Notes: generated by a model from the letters alone, not told the origin. Positions 1-9,123 are shown, counted from the stretch's first letter. The stretch: DNA of 64,000 nt from Caldilineaceae bacterium (GCA_958295845.1 OY282376.1:3051022-3115021); one strand, 5' to 3'. Program-made: numbers and translations.

Positions 1-1021
1 AGTCATAGCTCTGGCTGTGGAAGGGACCGAGATCGTCGGGGCTGACGCCGTACTTTTCCATGTATTTGGCGTCAAATTCGGCGTTCATATCTTCGGAGTC
101 GGCGCCGGCTACGAAGGAGACGTAGGCGCCTTCAGCCGCGTCGCCGGCAGCTTCGAGAAACTGCTGCGTGTAGGCGCCGTCAACACTCATGAATGCGGTG
201 TCTTCCAAGCCGGGCGTTTCGGTCATTTGTTGGGCGACCAGACCGGCTTCGGTGGAATAGCCGCCGAAGAAGATGACCTGGGGCGCGTCGGCGCCAACTC
301 TAGCCAGCATGGCGCGAAAATCGGTATCACCCACCTGGACGCCTTCAAAGCTGGATACTTCGCCTCCCAGGCCCGTCACGTTGTTCTGGAAGATTTCGGC
401 CAGGCCCTTGCCATAGTCGGAATTGTCGTGGACTACGGCGACCTTGGTGAGGCCAAGATCATTGACTACAAAGTTGGCGTCTGTTGCGCCCTGCAGAGCA
501 TCGCTCAAGGCAACGCGGTTACAGACATCGCAGTCGGCCGAGGTGACGTCCGGATTGGTGGCGCTGGGACTGACAAAGGGGATCCGCGCCTCTTGCAGAA
601 TCGGCATCAGACCGAAAGTTTCGCCCGAGCAGGTGCCGCCAGTCACGGCGACAATTGTCTCGTCAGCGGCGAACTTGTTGCCCACGTTGGTACCTTGCGT
701 GCCGTCACAGGCGCCGTCTTCTGCGACCAACTCGAACATGAAGCCTTCGAGGCCGCCCATTGCATTGAGATCGTCGATGGCCAGTTCCGCGCCGTGGCGG
801 ATGTTCAGGCCTGGGTCAGGGATCGGACCGGTCAGGGCGAAGGACCCGCCGATTCGGATCATGCCGCCTGAGGCGACCATCACTTTGCCGCTCATATCGG
901 CGGCCTCTTCCATAGGCGCCTCTTCTGCGGGGGCCTCCGCGGCCGGCTGCGGGGCCACACATGCGGCCAACATCAGCGCCGCAACCAGGACCAAACTGAA
1001 AAACTTGAGTTGCTTTGCCAT
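1..1021 (-). CDS. ABC transporter substrate-binding lipoprotein, branched-chain amino acid (LivK) type, 3'-truncated by the window
   Basis: Reading the minus strand from 1021, an ATG follows a strong GGAGG (about 1026-1032) and opens a 340-codon frame that runs off the window edge. Residues 1-21 are a lipoprotein signal (hydrophobic core, then LMLAAC with Cys21), followed by an Ala/Glu-rich linker. The mature part has the type I periplasmic-binding-protein pattern IRIGGSFALTGPIPDPG, ending near HSQSYD, which fits the Leu/Ile/Val-binding (Peripla_BP_6) family. It would capture a small solute outside the membrane for an ABC importer. The permease and ATPase genes would lie beyond position 1. 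Substrate cannot be told from sequence; an amide or short-chain substrate is equally possible. Confidence 0.9.
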   Translation of the reverse strand, partial: MAKQLKFFSLVLVAALMLAACVAPQPAAEAPAEEAPMEEAADMSGKVMVASGGMIRIGGSFALTGPIPDPGLNIRHGAELAIDDLNAMGGLEGFMFELVAEDGACDGTQGTNVGNKFAADETIVAVTGGTCSGETFGLMPILQEARIPFVSPSATNPDVTSADCDVCNRVALSDALQGATDANFVVNDLGLTKVAVVHDNSDYGKGLAEIFQNNVTGLGGEVSSFEGVQVGDTDFRAMLARVGADAPQVIFFGGYSTEAGLVAQQMTETPGLEDTAFMSVDGAYTQQFLEAAGDAAEGAYVSFVAGADSEDMNAEFDAKYMEKYGVSPDDLGPFHSQSYD

Positions 1022-1510
1022 TTGAACCTCCTTGGTCAAATTTTCATCTCGTTGAAAGAAGTCTAAGTCTCGTCGAATTGCCTTCTCGATAGTCAAGGAT
1101 TTGCCGATAACCTCCGACGGGACATCCTCAGATCAATTATAAAGGAATGAAATGAATTCGGGCAAGACCTTTTCCGGACCCAATAATGCAGTATCCTTTC
1201 GAAGAACTGGGTCTATCCGGTGACGCATAAGGAAGAGAATCGTGGCAGGTTTTGCACTAGACCACTCTGCAGAACCGATCAAGGGCGCGGTCCATCCTTG
1301 CAAGTCGAGCCTATTCGAGCAGAGGTGGCGTAGTATCTTCTGGAACTACCTGAGTTAGAACTGCACTGTATAGGAAAGCATTCGAACCGCGGTTTCCATC
1401 CCAGGTTTGCGATGGGAACAGTGTGGCGGGGAGGTTATGCCGGCGGCGAGCACTGCAGGGAAACTGCGGGGGAACGGCAGGGGAACTGCGGGGAGAGGGG
1501 TAGAGACACA

Positions 1511-1594
1511 GGTGGCTAGACTTTATGGTGGGGAAGAACACACACGGTGGCTAACAAGGGCGGGGCGTTGCGGGGGCGCGGAACTGCAGGGGTC
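1511..1594 (+). repeat. Dispersed GC-rich repeat, degenerate copy A1
   Basis: It shares GGCTAGAC, GGGGAAGAA, GGTGGCTAACAAGGGCGGGG and CGTTGCGGGGGCGC with the copy that starts 130 bases downstream. It breaks off after the left half of the first hairpin, so it looks truncated. All copies in the window have the same orientation. Confidence 0.7.
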
Positions 1595-1640
1595 AGGGGC
1601 CAGGGGTCAGGGGGATGAGACAGAATTGGGGAATAGACAC

Positions 1641-1866
1641 TGTTGGCTAGACATTATGCTGGGGAAGAATGAACAATGTGGCTAACAAGGGCGGGGCGTT
1701 GCGGGGGCGCAGCCCCTGCACAAGGGAGGGCCGAAGGCCCGAGCGCCCAACGGCAGTGGTCAGTGGTCAGTGAATGGACGATTTCTTGGGGATGGATGTG
1801 AGGGCTTGACACGGTCCAGGCGATAACGGAGGGACAAGAAAGGTCGCCTCCATTTTGGGATGCGAC
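1641..1866 (+). repeat. Dispersed double-hairpin repeat, copy A2 (long form)
   Basis: The copy opens with GTTGGCTAGACATTATGCT. It then contains a first hairpin (1701-1708 with 1712-1719, loop GCA) and a second hairpin GGGCC-GAA-GGCCC (1728-1740). A GTCAGTGGTCAGTG tract and a tail ending CCTCCATTTTGGGATGCG follow. The same order of blocks is seen at 47239-47480, so the element is at least 225 bases long and not just one GC-rich hairpin. Confidence 0.75.
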
Positions 1867-1902
1867 CGAACCGTGTGCGGTATCGCCCAGACGCCCAAAA
1901 TG

Positions 1903-1911
1903 TGGTATACT
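1903..1911 (+). promoter_or_regulatory. Candidate extended -10 promoter for the ABC-F gene
   Basis: TGG-TATACT is an extended -10 element with five of six consensus bases, 114 bases before the ABC-F start. No good -35 is seen, which is acceptable for an extended -10 promoter. Sequence pattern only. Confidence 0.4.
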
Positions 1912-2024
1912 CCGCGCACGTAGCCAAACTGCCGCCTGCTCTAACTGGTTGGACGCGAGTTGGTTAGAATGAGGGGACGGTTTGGCGTTTCTGTGCGCTT
2001 CCACCACCTAATAGTACCCTTCGC

Positions 2025-4169
2025 ATGAGTCTGCTGGTTGCCAACGACATTTCGAAAAACTATGGCGATCTCGACGTGCTTGAGGACGTTAGCGTTCGCA
2101 TTGAATACGGGGACCGGATCGGACTGGTCGGGCATAACGGCGCGGGCAAAACGAGCCTTCTCAAAGCGCTGGGCAAGGTCGATACAAGTGTAAGCGGCGA
2201 ACTCTCGGTCGCTCAGGGAACGAGTATTGGGTACCTGGCGCAAGACCCGCCTCCAGCGGGGCAGCGCACTCTCTACGAAGACCTCAGGCTTGTTTTTGCC
2301 GACCTGCTGGCCGAAGGTGAGAAACTCCACCGCCTGGAAGCCAGGATGACTGAGCTGGCCCAAAGCGAACAGGAGCTGGGGGGCCTGCTGGCCCGCTACG
2401 GGCAGCAGCAGGAGGCGTTTGAGAGGGCCGGAGGTTACGACGTCGACCAGCGGATTCGATTCGTCCTCAGCGGTCTCGGCCTGGGCGAGTCGCTCTGGCA
2501 GGCGCCGCTCTCGCACCTGAGCGGAGGCCAGCGAACGCGAGCATGTCTGGGCCGTCTGCTGCTTGAGGAGCCGGACCTCCTGCTGTTGGACGAGCCCACG
2601 AACCATCTGGATGTGCGTTCGATGGCGTGGCTGGAGGGCGTGCTGACGGGCTGGAAGGGCGCTCTCGTGGTGGTCTCACACGACAGGTACTTTCTCGATG
2701 CGGTCGCGACCAGGATATGGGACCTTGCGCACCGTCGCGTGGATGCCTACCGGGGCAATTACAGCCACTATCGCCTGCAAAGGGAGGAGCGTCGAGCCCG
2801 CTGGCGTAAAGAGTATGACCGCCAGCAGGAGTTTATCCGCGACACCCAGGCTTTTGTTCGGCGCTACAAAGCCGGACAACGGACCAAGGAAGCGCAGGGC
2901 AGAGAGACGAGGCTGAATAGATTTCTGGAAGAGGAGGCGCTGCCGCCTCCCCCGACCGACCAGTTTATCCGACTCCCACTGCGTGCACAAACACGCGCCG
3001 GGGACCTGGTGATGCGTACGCGCAAGTTGATCGCCGGTTACAAGGCCGGTTACGAGGAGGACTCCTCAACTTCGGTCAACGGTCCCGCGGGCGCATTGAA
3101 CCCGGATTCACGGGGCAGTGATGGGGGACAGGACTCTTTATCGTCAGTCGCATCAAGGGCTGCGAATCCCGGACCAGAAAGACAACAGTCGGCGCCTCCT
3201 GTTCGTCAGGGGCGGTTGCGCGCGATGCGTAGCCTCACGCCAACTGACATTCCAATTCTTCACGTTCCCGATCTCGACCTTTTCCGGGGCCAGGTTGCCG
3301 CCCTGATCGGCCCGAATGGTGCGGGCAAGACGACACTTGTGCGAACCGTATTGGAGGAGTTGGAGCCGCTCAGCGGCAGGGTGGAGCTGGGCGCCTCGGT
3401 GGACCTGGGGTATCTTGCACAACGTCACATTGGGAACGGTTACGGCCTGATGAAGAGCGGTCAGACCGTGCTGGACGCGTTGCTCGAGATTAAACGCTTT
3501 CCCACCGAGCGGGCGCGGACTTACCTGGGCCAGTTTCTCTTCAAAGGGGATGAGGTGTTCCAGAGCATCGAGAGTCTGTCCGGGGGCCAGCGCAGCCGCA
3601 TCGCGCTGGCAAGGTTGACGTTGCAAGGCGCAAATTTCCTGATGCTGGACGAACCGACGAATCATCTGGACCTGGACAGCCAGGAGATTCTTCAGGATGC
3701 CTTGCGACAATTTGATGGGACCATTCTGCTCGTCACCCATGATCGAGCCCTCATCGACGCTCTGGCCACGCAGATTTGGCAGGTGACCCCAGGAAAAAGG
3801 AACAGGCCTGGACAGTTGGACGTTTTCAAGGGCAGCTGGAAGCAGTGGCAGGAGGAGCGTCTCCAGACGGCCGGACCGGATTTGCCGGTGCAAGAGGAGA
3901 CTGCGCCAACTGTTGCGGAAGAGGAGTGGGAGCGGCAGAGAGAGGCCCGCCGGCAACGGCAGAGGACGCAACGACAGGAGCAGGCCGTCGTCGAAACTGA
4001 GGCGCGGGTTGCACGCATGGAACAGCGGTTGAACGAAATCGAGGAAGGCATGGCTCAAGCAAGCGCTCGCCAGGATTTCGAGGCGTTGAAGGCGTTGCAA
4101 GAACAGCACGGGGCCGTCTCCCAGCGGTTGGAGGAACTGATGGAGGAATGGGCTGCGCTGGCAGCATGA
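2025..4169 (+). CDS. ABC-F family ATPase (translation/ribosome-associated type)
   Basis: A 714-residue soluble protein with two ATP-binding cassettes and no membrane segment, as in the ABC-F (Uup/EttA) family, which acts on the ribosome rather than in transport. Cassette 1 has Walker A GHNGAGKTS (36-44), signature LSGGQ (164-168) and DEPTNHLD (188-195). The Arg/Lys-rich linker between the cassettes (about 245-300) is the family's P-site tRNA interaction motif region. Cassette 2 has GPNGAGKTT (428-436), LSGGQ (517-521) and DEPTNHLD (541-548). Residues 640-714 are a Gln/Glu-rich predicted coiled coil like the Uup C-terminus. Odd: about 65 Ser/Gly/Pro-rich residues (343-408) interrupt cassette 2 before Walker A. 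Uup-like is the closest guess. Confidence 0.93.
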   Translation: MSLLVANDISKNYGDLDVLEDVSVRIEYGDRIGLVGHNGAGKTSLLKALGKVDTSVSGELSVAQGTSIGYLAQDPPPAGQRTLYEDLRLVFADLLAEGEKLHRLEARMTELAQSEQELGGLLARYGQQQEAFERAGGYDVDQRIRFVLSGLGLGESLWQAPLSHLSGGQRTRACLGRLLLEEPDLLLLDEPTNHLDVRSMAWLEGVLTGWKGALVVVSHDRYFLDAVATRIWDLAHRRVDAYRGNYSHYRLQREERRARWRKEYDRQQEFIRDTQAFVRRYKAGQRTKEAQGRETRLNRFLEEEALPPPPTDQFIRLPLRAQTRAGDLVMRTRKLIAGYKAGYEEDSSTSVNGPAGALNPDSRGSDGGQDSLSSVASRAANPGPERQQSAPPVRQGRLRAMRSLTPTDIPILHVPDLDLFRGQVAALIGPNGAGKTTLVRTVLEELEPLSGRVELGASVDLGYLAQRHIGNGYGLMKSGQTVLDALLEIKRFPTERARTYLGQFLFKGDEVFQSIESLSGGQRSRIALARLTLQGANFLMLDEPTNHLDLDSQEILQDALRQFDGTILLVTHDRALIDALATQIWQVTPGKRNRPGQLDVFKGSWKQWQEERLQTAGPDLPVQEETAPTVAEEEWERQREARRQRQRTQRQEQAVVETEARVARMEQRLNEIEEGMAQASARQDFEALKALQEQHGAVSQRLEELMEEWAALAA

Positions 4170-4174
4170 CAGGC

Positions 4175-4204
4175 TTGTCAGCAGTCCGGTCTTTCAGCTA
4201 AAAT
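4175..4204 (+). promoter_or_regulatory. Candidate sigma-70 promoter for coaE
   Basis: TTGTCA (4175-4180), an 18-base spacer and TAAAAT (4199-4204) lie immediately after the ABC-F stop and 44 bases before coaE. A small GCCCC-ATC-GGGGC hairpin sits in the presumed leader at 4208-4220. Confidence 0.5.
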
Positions 4205-4247
4205 AGGGCCCCATCGGGGCAACCATCTGTAAAGGGTTTAATTGGAC

Positions 4248-4880
4248 ATGTCGCGAAAATCGCTGGTAATCGGGCTGACGGGAAACATCGCAACGGGCAA
4301 GAGCACGATTCTCAACTATTTGATGGAGAAATGTGCCTTCATCATCGATGCTGACAAGCTGGGTCACCGCGTGATCGAGCCAGGCGGTCAGGCTTACGAT
4401 GCGGTTGTGCGCGCTTTCGGCCGGGAGATTCTGAAGGAAGACGGTACGATCGATCGCAAGAAACTTGGCAAAATCGTTTTCTCAAATCCAATTGACTTGG
4501 GCAGACTGGAAAAGATCGTTCATCCCAAGATCTTCGATTTGGGAAAGCAGGAAATTGACGATAACGAAGCACCGATAATCGTTCTGGAGGCAATAAAGCT
4601 GCTTGAGGCAGGGCTAATGTCGACCCTCTGCGATGAGATCTGGGTCGTAACCTCCAGCTTGACCACCCAGTTGCGCCGGCTCCTGGAGACGCGTCGAATG
4701 GAAGAGAGCGAAGCCAAGCGCATGATCGATCTGCAACCTCCGCAGGCGGCCAAAGTGAACCAAGCCGATCGCGTCATCGAGAACGACGGCAATCTGGCGG
4801 AGTTACACTCTCAGCTGGACGCGATCTGGGAGGATTTGAAGCGGCGCTATCCGCGACGGATGACGACACTCGTACGATAA
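4248..4880 (+). CDS. coaE: Dephospho-CoA kinase
   Basis: Catalyses ATP-dependent phosphorylation of the 3'-OH of dephospho-CoA, the last step of coenzyme A synthesis, in the cytosol. The 210-residue length is normal. The P-loop GLTGNIATGKST is at the N-terminus. DADKLGHRVIEPG (substrate-site Asp), the IVHPKI segment and ALKRxE-like middle region, and a final NQADRVIENDG segment match the family. ATG 4248 starts MSRKSLVIGLTG, in phase with homologous N-termini; TTG 4242 two codons earlier has a closer AAAGGG and cannot be excluded. Confidence 0.93.
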   Translation: MSRKSLVIGLTGNIATGKSTILNYLMEKCAFIIDADKLGHRVIEPGGQAYDAVVRAFGREILKEDGTIDRKKLGKIVFSNPIDLGRLEKIVHPKIFDLGKQEIDDNEAPIIVLEAIKLLEAGLMSTLCDEIWVVTSSLTTQLRRLLETRRMEESEAKRMIDLQPPQAAKVNQADRVIENDGNLAELHSQLDAIWEDLKRRYPRRMTTLVR

Positions 4881-4896
4881 AGGAGTCCGAAAAGAC

Positions 4897-5088
4897 ATGG
4901 ACTTTCTGCGACGTTTCTGGACCGGTCACACAGTTCTTTCCAATTGGGCTGTTCTAGCCATTGGTTTTGTCGTGATACTGCTTTTCAGCGCACGGGGCGT
5001 CGGGTTTGACGGCTCGCAATGGGCGGCACTGATCGGGGTAACGGTGGGCTTGGCCGGTCTGTGCTCCTGGATCATAAGTTGGGAATAA
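4897..5088 (+). CDS. Small membrane protein, unknown function
   Basis: 63 residues with two predicted membrane spans (about 17-34 and 41-60) joined by a short ARGVGFDGSQ loop. The start is supported by AAGGAGT eight to ten bases upstream. It sits 16 bases after coaE and 4 bases before dnaJ, so it is most likely co-transcribed with both. No family is recognised. Confidence 0.7.
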   Translation: MDFLRRFWTGHTVLSNWAVLAIGFVVILLFSARGVGFDGSQWAALIGVTVGLAGLCSWIISWE

Positions 5089-5092
5089 CTTC

Positions 5093-6214
5093 ATGAGCGA
5101 AAAGCGGGACTATTACGAAGTGCTTGGGATTGAGCGCGGCGCGGACGAACAGGCGCTCAAACGGGCCTTTCGCAAGCTGGCACAGCAGTACCACCCGGAC
5201 GTCAATCCGGAGGAGGACGCCGAGGCCAAGTTCAAAGAGATCAACGAGGCCTACCAGGTTTTGAGCGATCCGCAGAAGCGGGCGGTCTATGACCGGTTTG
5301 GGCATTCCGGGTTGGGCGGGTCCGGGGGCTTCAGCGATTTCAGTCAGGGGTTTGGCGACCTGGGCAGCATTTTTGAAGAGGTATTCGGTTTTGGCGGCAT
5401 GGGGCGCGGGAACCGGCGGGCACCGCGCCGCGGCGCGGATTTGCGGGTAGACATCAGGTTGAGCTTCGAGGATGCGGCATTCGGCACGCAGGAGGAGATC
5501 GAGGTGCCGCGCATGGAGGACTGCGATGTCTGTCAGGGCAGCGGCGCCGAGCCCGGTACTACGCCGGTAAGATGTTCGACCTGCGGAGGCAGCGGCGAGG
5601 TTCAGCGCCGGCAACAGAGCCCGCTTTTTGGTACGATTGTCACGGCAACTACGTGCCCTGCCTGCCACGGGGAAGGCGAGGTCATCTCCACGGCCTGCAG
5701 TCAATGCAACGGGCGCAAACGCGTACAAGTGTCCCGGAAGATCAAAGTTAACGTCCCGGCAGGCGTCGACAATGGAACGCGTATACGCCTGGCAGGAGAG
5801 GGCGAGGCCGGTACGTTGGGGGGCCCGCGCGGCAACCTTTACGTCATGCTCAGCGTTGAAGAGCATCCTCTGTTTAAGCGTGATGAGTTTGATATTCATC
5901 TGGAACTGCCAATCAGCATACCCCAGGCAACTCTCGGCGCGACGTTAGAGATTCCAACTCTGGGGGGAGGGACGGAGAGCTTGGACATTCCTGCCGGGAC
6001 GCAGACCGGAAGAAGTTTTCGCAAAGCGGGCATGGGGATTGCGCGTCTGCAACGCAGTGGCAGGGGCGACATGATCGTGACGGTGAAGGTGGTAACGCCG
6101 ACCGACCTGACGGAAGAGCAGGAGATTCTGGTGCGCCAGCTGGCAGAGAGCCTGGGCGATGAAGTGAATGAACCGCGGCGCGGACTCCTTGACCGGATTT
6201 TGAGGCCGGACTAG
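5093..6214 (+). CDS. dnaJ: Chaperone protein DnaJ (Hsp40)
   Basis: Type I J-protein of 373 residues that delivers unfolded clients to DnaK and stimulates its ATPase. Domains in order: J domain (6-68) with the catalytic HPD at 34-36; Gly/Phe-rich linker (72-108); zinc-binding domain with four Cys pairs at 144/147, 161/164, 188/191 and 202/205; two C-terminal substrate-binding beta domains; a short dimerisation tail. The fourth zinc repeat reads CSQCNGRK, without the usual last Gly. No dnaK or grpE is adjacent, so it may be a second DnaJ copy. The gene is 4 bases after the small membrane protein. Confidence 0.95.
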   Translation: MSEKRDYYEVLGIERGADEQALKRAFRKLAQQYHPDVNPEEDAEAKFKEINEAYQVLSDPQKRAVYDRFGHSGLGGSGGFSDFSQGFGDLGSIFEEVFGFGGMGRGNRRAPRRGADLRVDIRLSFEDAAFGTQEEIEVPRMEDCDVCQGSGAEPGTTPVRCSTCGGSGEVQRRQQSPLFGTIVTATTCPACHGEGEVISTACSQCNGRKRVQVSRKIKVNVPAGVDNGTRIRLAGEGEAGTLGGPRGNLYVMLSVEEHPLFKRDEFDIHLELPISIPQATLGATLEIPTLGGGTESLDIPAGTQTGRSFRKAGMGIARLQRSGRGDMIVTVKVVTPTDLTEEQEILVRQLAESLGDEVNEPRRGLLDRILRPD

Positions 6215-6250
6215 GACATTCCCAGCGTTGTTGCGAGCGCTCTTTACTCT

Positions 6251-7174
6251 TTACTGGCTCGCGATTCGGCGCCCCTGACCTCTGGATCGGACCATAGCCA
6301 CCAGCTTGGGCCAGGACTGCAGAAGAATACCGGCCAATATCAGTATCAACCCCGAAACTGCTGAAGCGTGCACAGGTTCGTCGAGGAACAGCCTGACCAG
6401 CGGCAGCGAGAGTACAGGCGTAAGGTAGAGCAGGTTTGAGACGATAAAGGTCTCACCGTGTTTCAGCGCTTTGAACCAGAAGAGGTAGCTGACGCCGTTG
6501 ACCAGAAGGCCGTTGTAGAGCAGCCAACCCCAGACGGACAGCGAAGGCAGGGGGAGTTTGCCGGTCAAGGCGACGGCAGCGCCAGAGCATATGAGAGCAG
6601 CAAAGAAGTAGATGAAGGCGGCGACTGTCAGGTCGTAATTTGCCCGTCTGCCAAGGATTGAGAAGAGGGCAAAGACAAAAGCGCCGCTGAGGGCCAGCAG
6701 GTTTCCCGCCAGATTCTCCACCTGAAACGCCACCATTTGCCCCCGTGTAACTATCACCACGACGCCGCTGAAACTGATCGCTATTGCGGTCAAGCGGATA
6801 GGCGTTAGACTCTGTCCCAGGAGCGGTACGGCCAGAAGACTGACCAGGATTGGCCAGGTGTAGGCCAGAACGAAACCTTCCGCTGCGGAGGTGTTTGCGA
6901 AAGCTCCGTATAAGAGCACGTAATAGAGGAACGCCCCCAAAAAACCCAGCCAGCTCAGGTGAGCGAGGTCACGCAACTTGTGCTGGAGGAGGAGGGCGGC
7001 TTTGCGTTGCCAGAGAACCAGCGCCCCGAGAGCGATCGCCGAGAACACTGTGCTGTAGAAGAGCATCTGCAGATTGTTCAGCTCAACCAGAATCTTCTTC
7101 GAGGCAACCGGAATCGACGCCCACAGCAGAATGCACAGGGCGAGGTTGAGATAGGACTGCTGACGCGGCGTCAT
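6251..7174 (-). CDS. EamA/DMT-family transporter
   Basis: 307 residues with about ten hydrophobic segments arranged as two EamA repeats (about 8-142 and 155-290), the drug/metabolite transporter layout. Family motifs visible include LCILLWASIPVASKK near the start and YTWPILVSLLAVPLLGQ at the end of repeat one, paralleled by LLYLTPVLSLPLVRLFLDEP in repeat two. Such proteins export or import small metabolites; the substrate cannot be predicted. The gene converges on dnaJ and its start lies 135 bases from prmA on the other strand. Confidence 0.9.
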   Translation of the reverse strand: MTPRQQSYLNLALCILLWASIPVASKKILVELNNLQMLFYSTVFSAIALGALVLWQRKAALLLQHKLRDLAHLSWLGFLGAFLYYVLLYGAFANTSAAEGFVLAYTWPILVSLLAVPLLGQSLTPIRLTAIAISFSGVVVIVTRGQMVAFQVENLAGNLLALSGAFVFALFSILGRRANYDLTVAAFIYFFAALICSGAAVALTGKLPLPSLSVWGWLLYNGLLVNGVSYLFWFKALKHGETFIVSNLLYLTPVLSLPLVRLFLDEPVHASAVSGLILILAGILLQSWPKLVAMVRSRGQGRRIASQ

Positions 7175-7309
7175 GTCATCGAAGCGAATGTTGGTTTGGT
7201 TCTGGAATTGGAAGAGTGCCGGAGTCGGAATCCCTCGTTCACTCAGGTGTGGTAGTATATCGCAGGTGCGGACACACCAAGAACGAAAGTTGGTCGAAAA
7301 AGGCCTTTA

Positions 7310-8287
7310 ATGAGCGAAGATGAGCTTGTCGAGATAGCAGTTGAAGTCGATGGCGAGGCGGCCGAAGCGGTCGTAGAACTCTTCAACCGTTACAACGGCG
7401 GCGACTGGATTGAGGACAGTGTAGCTGGCGAGGCGTCGGGCGGCGGGGCGGTGGTGGAGACGACCGGCTATGACGACTTCGGCGGCCCGGCGGCAAGCGA
7501 GCTCAGTATGACGGTGAAGACCTACCTCAAGCCAGGCCCGCGCGGGCGCGGGATTCAGAGGCAGATTGAAGAAGGGCTGTGGCATCTGCGCCTTCTGTAC
7601 CCGATGCCAGAACCGGTGGCGCGAACCGTAAAGGAGGAGGACTGGGCGCACGCCTGGAAGGAGCACTACAAGCCATTGCGCATTGGGCGGCGTGTGCTGC
7701 TGACGCCGGCATGGGAGGAGCCGGAGGCGCTGCCCGGCGACGTGGTGGTACGGCTTGAACCCGGGATGGCATTTGGCACGGGGTTGCACCCGACGACGCG
7801 ACTCTGCGTGGCCGCGCTTGAGAAGTGGGTGCGTCCGGGTGACGCGTTTCTGGATATCGGCACGGGAAGCGGCGTCCTCGCCATCGCGGCTGCGAAGTTA
7901 GGCGCGGCGCGGGCTTGGGCGACTGATATCGATCCGCTGGCGATTCGCGTCGCGAAGGAAAATGCGCTGTTAAACAAAATTACGCTTGAACGCGATGGGC
8001 TGTTTATCGAACAAGGGTCGGTACCGGAAGGTCTGGCTGGGGGTTTCCAGGTAATCGCGGCCAACATTCTGGCTGAGGTACTGATCGGCCTCTTCGAATG
8101 TGCTTATGACAACGTACCCCTTGACGAGCCTCTTGCACCGGGTGGCCACATGATACTCTCGGGCATCCTCGAGGAGAAAGCGGAGTTGGTATTGGCGGCT
8201 GCGGCCAATCACGGGTTGACAGAGATCGAGCGCAGACAGGAGGGGGACTGGGTCGCCCTGGTGGTGCGGAGCGAAGATGCCGACTGA
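7310..8287 (+). CDS. prmA: Ribosomal protein L11 methyltransferase
   Basis: 325 residues. N-terminal substrate-recognition region (1-130), then a class I SAM-dependent methyltransferase fold. GMAFGTGLHPTTRLC and the SAM-binding LDIGTGSGVLAIAAAKLG precede ATDIDPLAIRVAKENA and the product-side motif AANILAEVL, all typical of PrmA, which trimethylates L11 on the ribosome. The acidic N-terminus (MSEDELVEIAVEVDGEAAE) follows the family pattern. The end overlaps rsmE by 11 bases, so the two translation-apparatus methylases are translationally coupled. Confidence 0.93.
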   Translation: MSEDELVEIAVEVDGEAAEAVVELFNRYNGGDWIEDSVAGEASGGGAVVETTGYDDFGGPAASELSMTVKTYLKPGPRGRGIQRQIEEGLWHLRLLYPMPEPVARTVKEEDWAHAWKEHYKPLRIGRRVLLTPAWEEPEALPGDVVVRLEPGMAFGTGLHPTTRLCVAALEKWVRPGDAFLDIGTGSGVLAIAAAKLGAARAWATDIDPLAIRVAKENALLNKITLERDGLFIEQGSVPEGLAGGFQVIAANILAEVLIGLFECAYDNVPLDEPLAPGGHMILSGILEEKAELVLAAAANHGLTEIERRQEGDWVALVVRSEDAD

Positions 8288-9038
8288 AGACCGTGGGGGG
8301 AGCGGCGGAGACCACTGGTTCTTCCTTACAGCGATGCGCGCGGCGCCGGGTCAGGAAGTTGATCTTTCGTCCATCTCCCACCAGTTGGGCACGGTACTGC
8401 GCTTGAAGAAGGGCATTGTGATCACGTTGCTCGATGGGCGCGGCGCGGCCTACCCAACCCGAATTGAGGCATTGGATGCAAAGGAGGCGACAGGCCGCGT
8501 TCTCGGCAGGGAGCCGGTGGGGAGTGAGCCTGGCATCAAGTTGACACTCTTTCAGTGCGCATTGAAACGGGACCGGTTTGAGTGGGTGTTGCAGAAGGGT
8601 ACTGAGCTGGGTGTGAGCAGGTTCGTGCCGGTGATCAGCAGCCGAACGGTGGTTCGTCCCGCGGCACGGCTGCTGCCGAAGTATGAGCGGTGGCGGGCGA
8701 TTATACGTGAGGCGGCCGAGCAGAGCCGGCGCGGGAGACTGCCCGAGCTCTGCGATCCACTGCAATGGGATGAAGCCCTTGAACAGGGCGGCGGCCTTCG
8801 ACTTCTGACGTGGGAAAATGCGGATGAGAAGAGTTCAGCGTGGCGTTCGGCCGCAGACCCGGCGGATGAGGTGTCTTTGCTTGTAGGACCAGAAGGGGGT
8901 ATCAGCAGCGAAGAGGCGGCTACTGCAACCGAGAAGGGATGGCTACTGATGTCTCTCGGATCGCGAATCCTGCGCGCCGAGACTGCCGCGGTTGCCGCGG
9001 CGACTGTTGTCATGCATTCTGCCGGTGAGCTTGGCTGA
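8277..9038 (+). CDS. rsmE: 16S rRNA (uracil-1498-N3)-methyltransferase
   Basis: SPOUT-class RNA methylase that modifies U1498 of 16S rRNA. The 253-residue length is normal. An N-terminal PUA-like domain (HQLGTVLRLKKGI) precedes the knotted SAM-binding domain. That domain shows KGTELGVSRFVPVIS, EAAEQSRRGRLPEL, LLVGPEGGISSEE and the closing knot segment LGSRILRAETAAVAA, the standard RsmE signature. The start overlaps the end of prmA. Confidence 0.95.
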   Translation: MPTEDRGGSGGDHWFFLTAMRAAPGQEVDLSSISHQLGTVLRLKKGIVITLLDGRGAAYPTRIEALDAKEATGRVLGREPVGSEPGIKLTLFQCALKRDRFEWVLQKGTELGVSRFVPVISSRTVVRPAARLLPKYERWRAIIREAAEQSRRGRLPELCDPLQWDEALEQGGGLRLLTWENADEKSSAWRSAADPADEVSLLVGPEGGISSEEAATATEKGWLLMSLGSRILRAETAAVAAATVVMHSAGELG

Positions 9039-9093
9039 GTTTCCGCCGGCACAGATGTGGTTCAAGTGGGAGTGTAAGAATCAGAAGCATTTC

Positions 9094-9123
9094 TTGACAA
9101 GCAACTTGCTTTCATCGTACAAT
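9094..9123 (+). promoter_or_regulatory. Sigma-70 promoter candidate
   Basis: A perfect TTGACA (9094-9099), an 18-base spacer and TACAAT (9118-9123, five of six) form a strong consensus promoter 420 bases before the binding-protein gene. It implies a long leader or a further processing step. Confidence 0.55.

Larger units (their letters stand above)
1022..2024. other. Non-coding stretch between divergent genes, carrying two repeat copies
   Basis: No credible coding frame: the short frames here have no family resemblance and no ribosome binding site. The stretch holds two copies of a GC-rich dispersed repeat (about 1511-1594 and 1641-1866) and a probable promoter for the ABC-F gene near 1903-1911. 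Confidence 0.75.

Noticed and set aside
17..871. Long plus-strand frame of 284 codons at the window start
   Set aside because: It is antisense to the binding-lipoprotein gene, which has a signal peptide, family motifs and a GGAGG site.
1511..1866. Possible CRISPR or tandem-repeat array
   Set aside because: The copies are 80-230 bases, irregularly spaced and unequal; no short repeats with unique spacers.
3153..4109. 318-codon minus frame within the ABC-F gene
   Set aside because: Shadow of a well-supported gene; composition is Leu/Arg-rich nonsense with no family motif.
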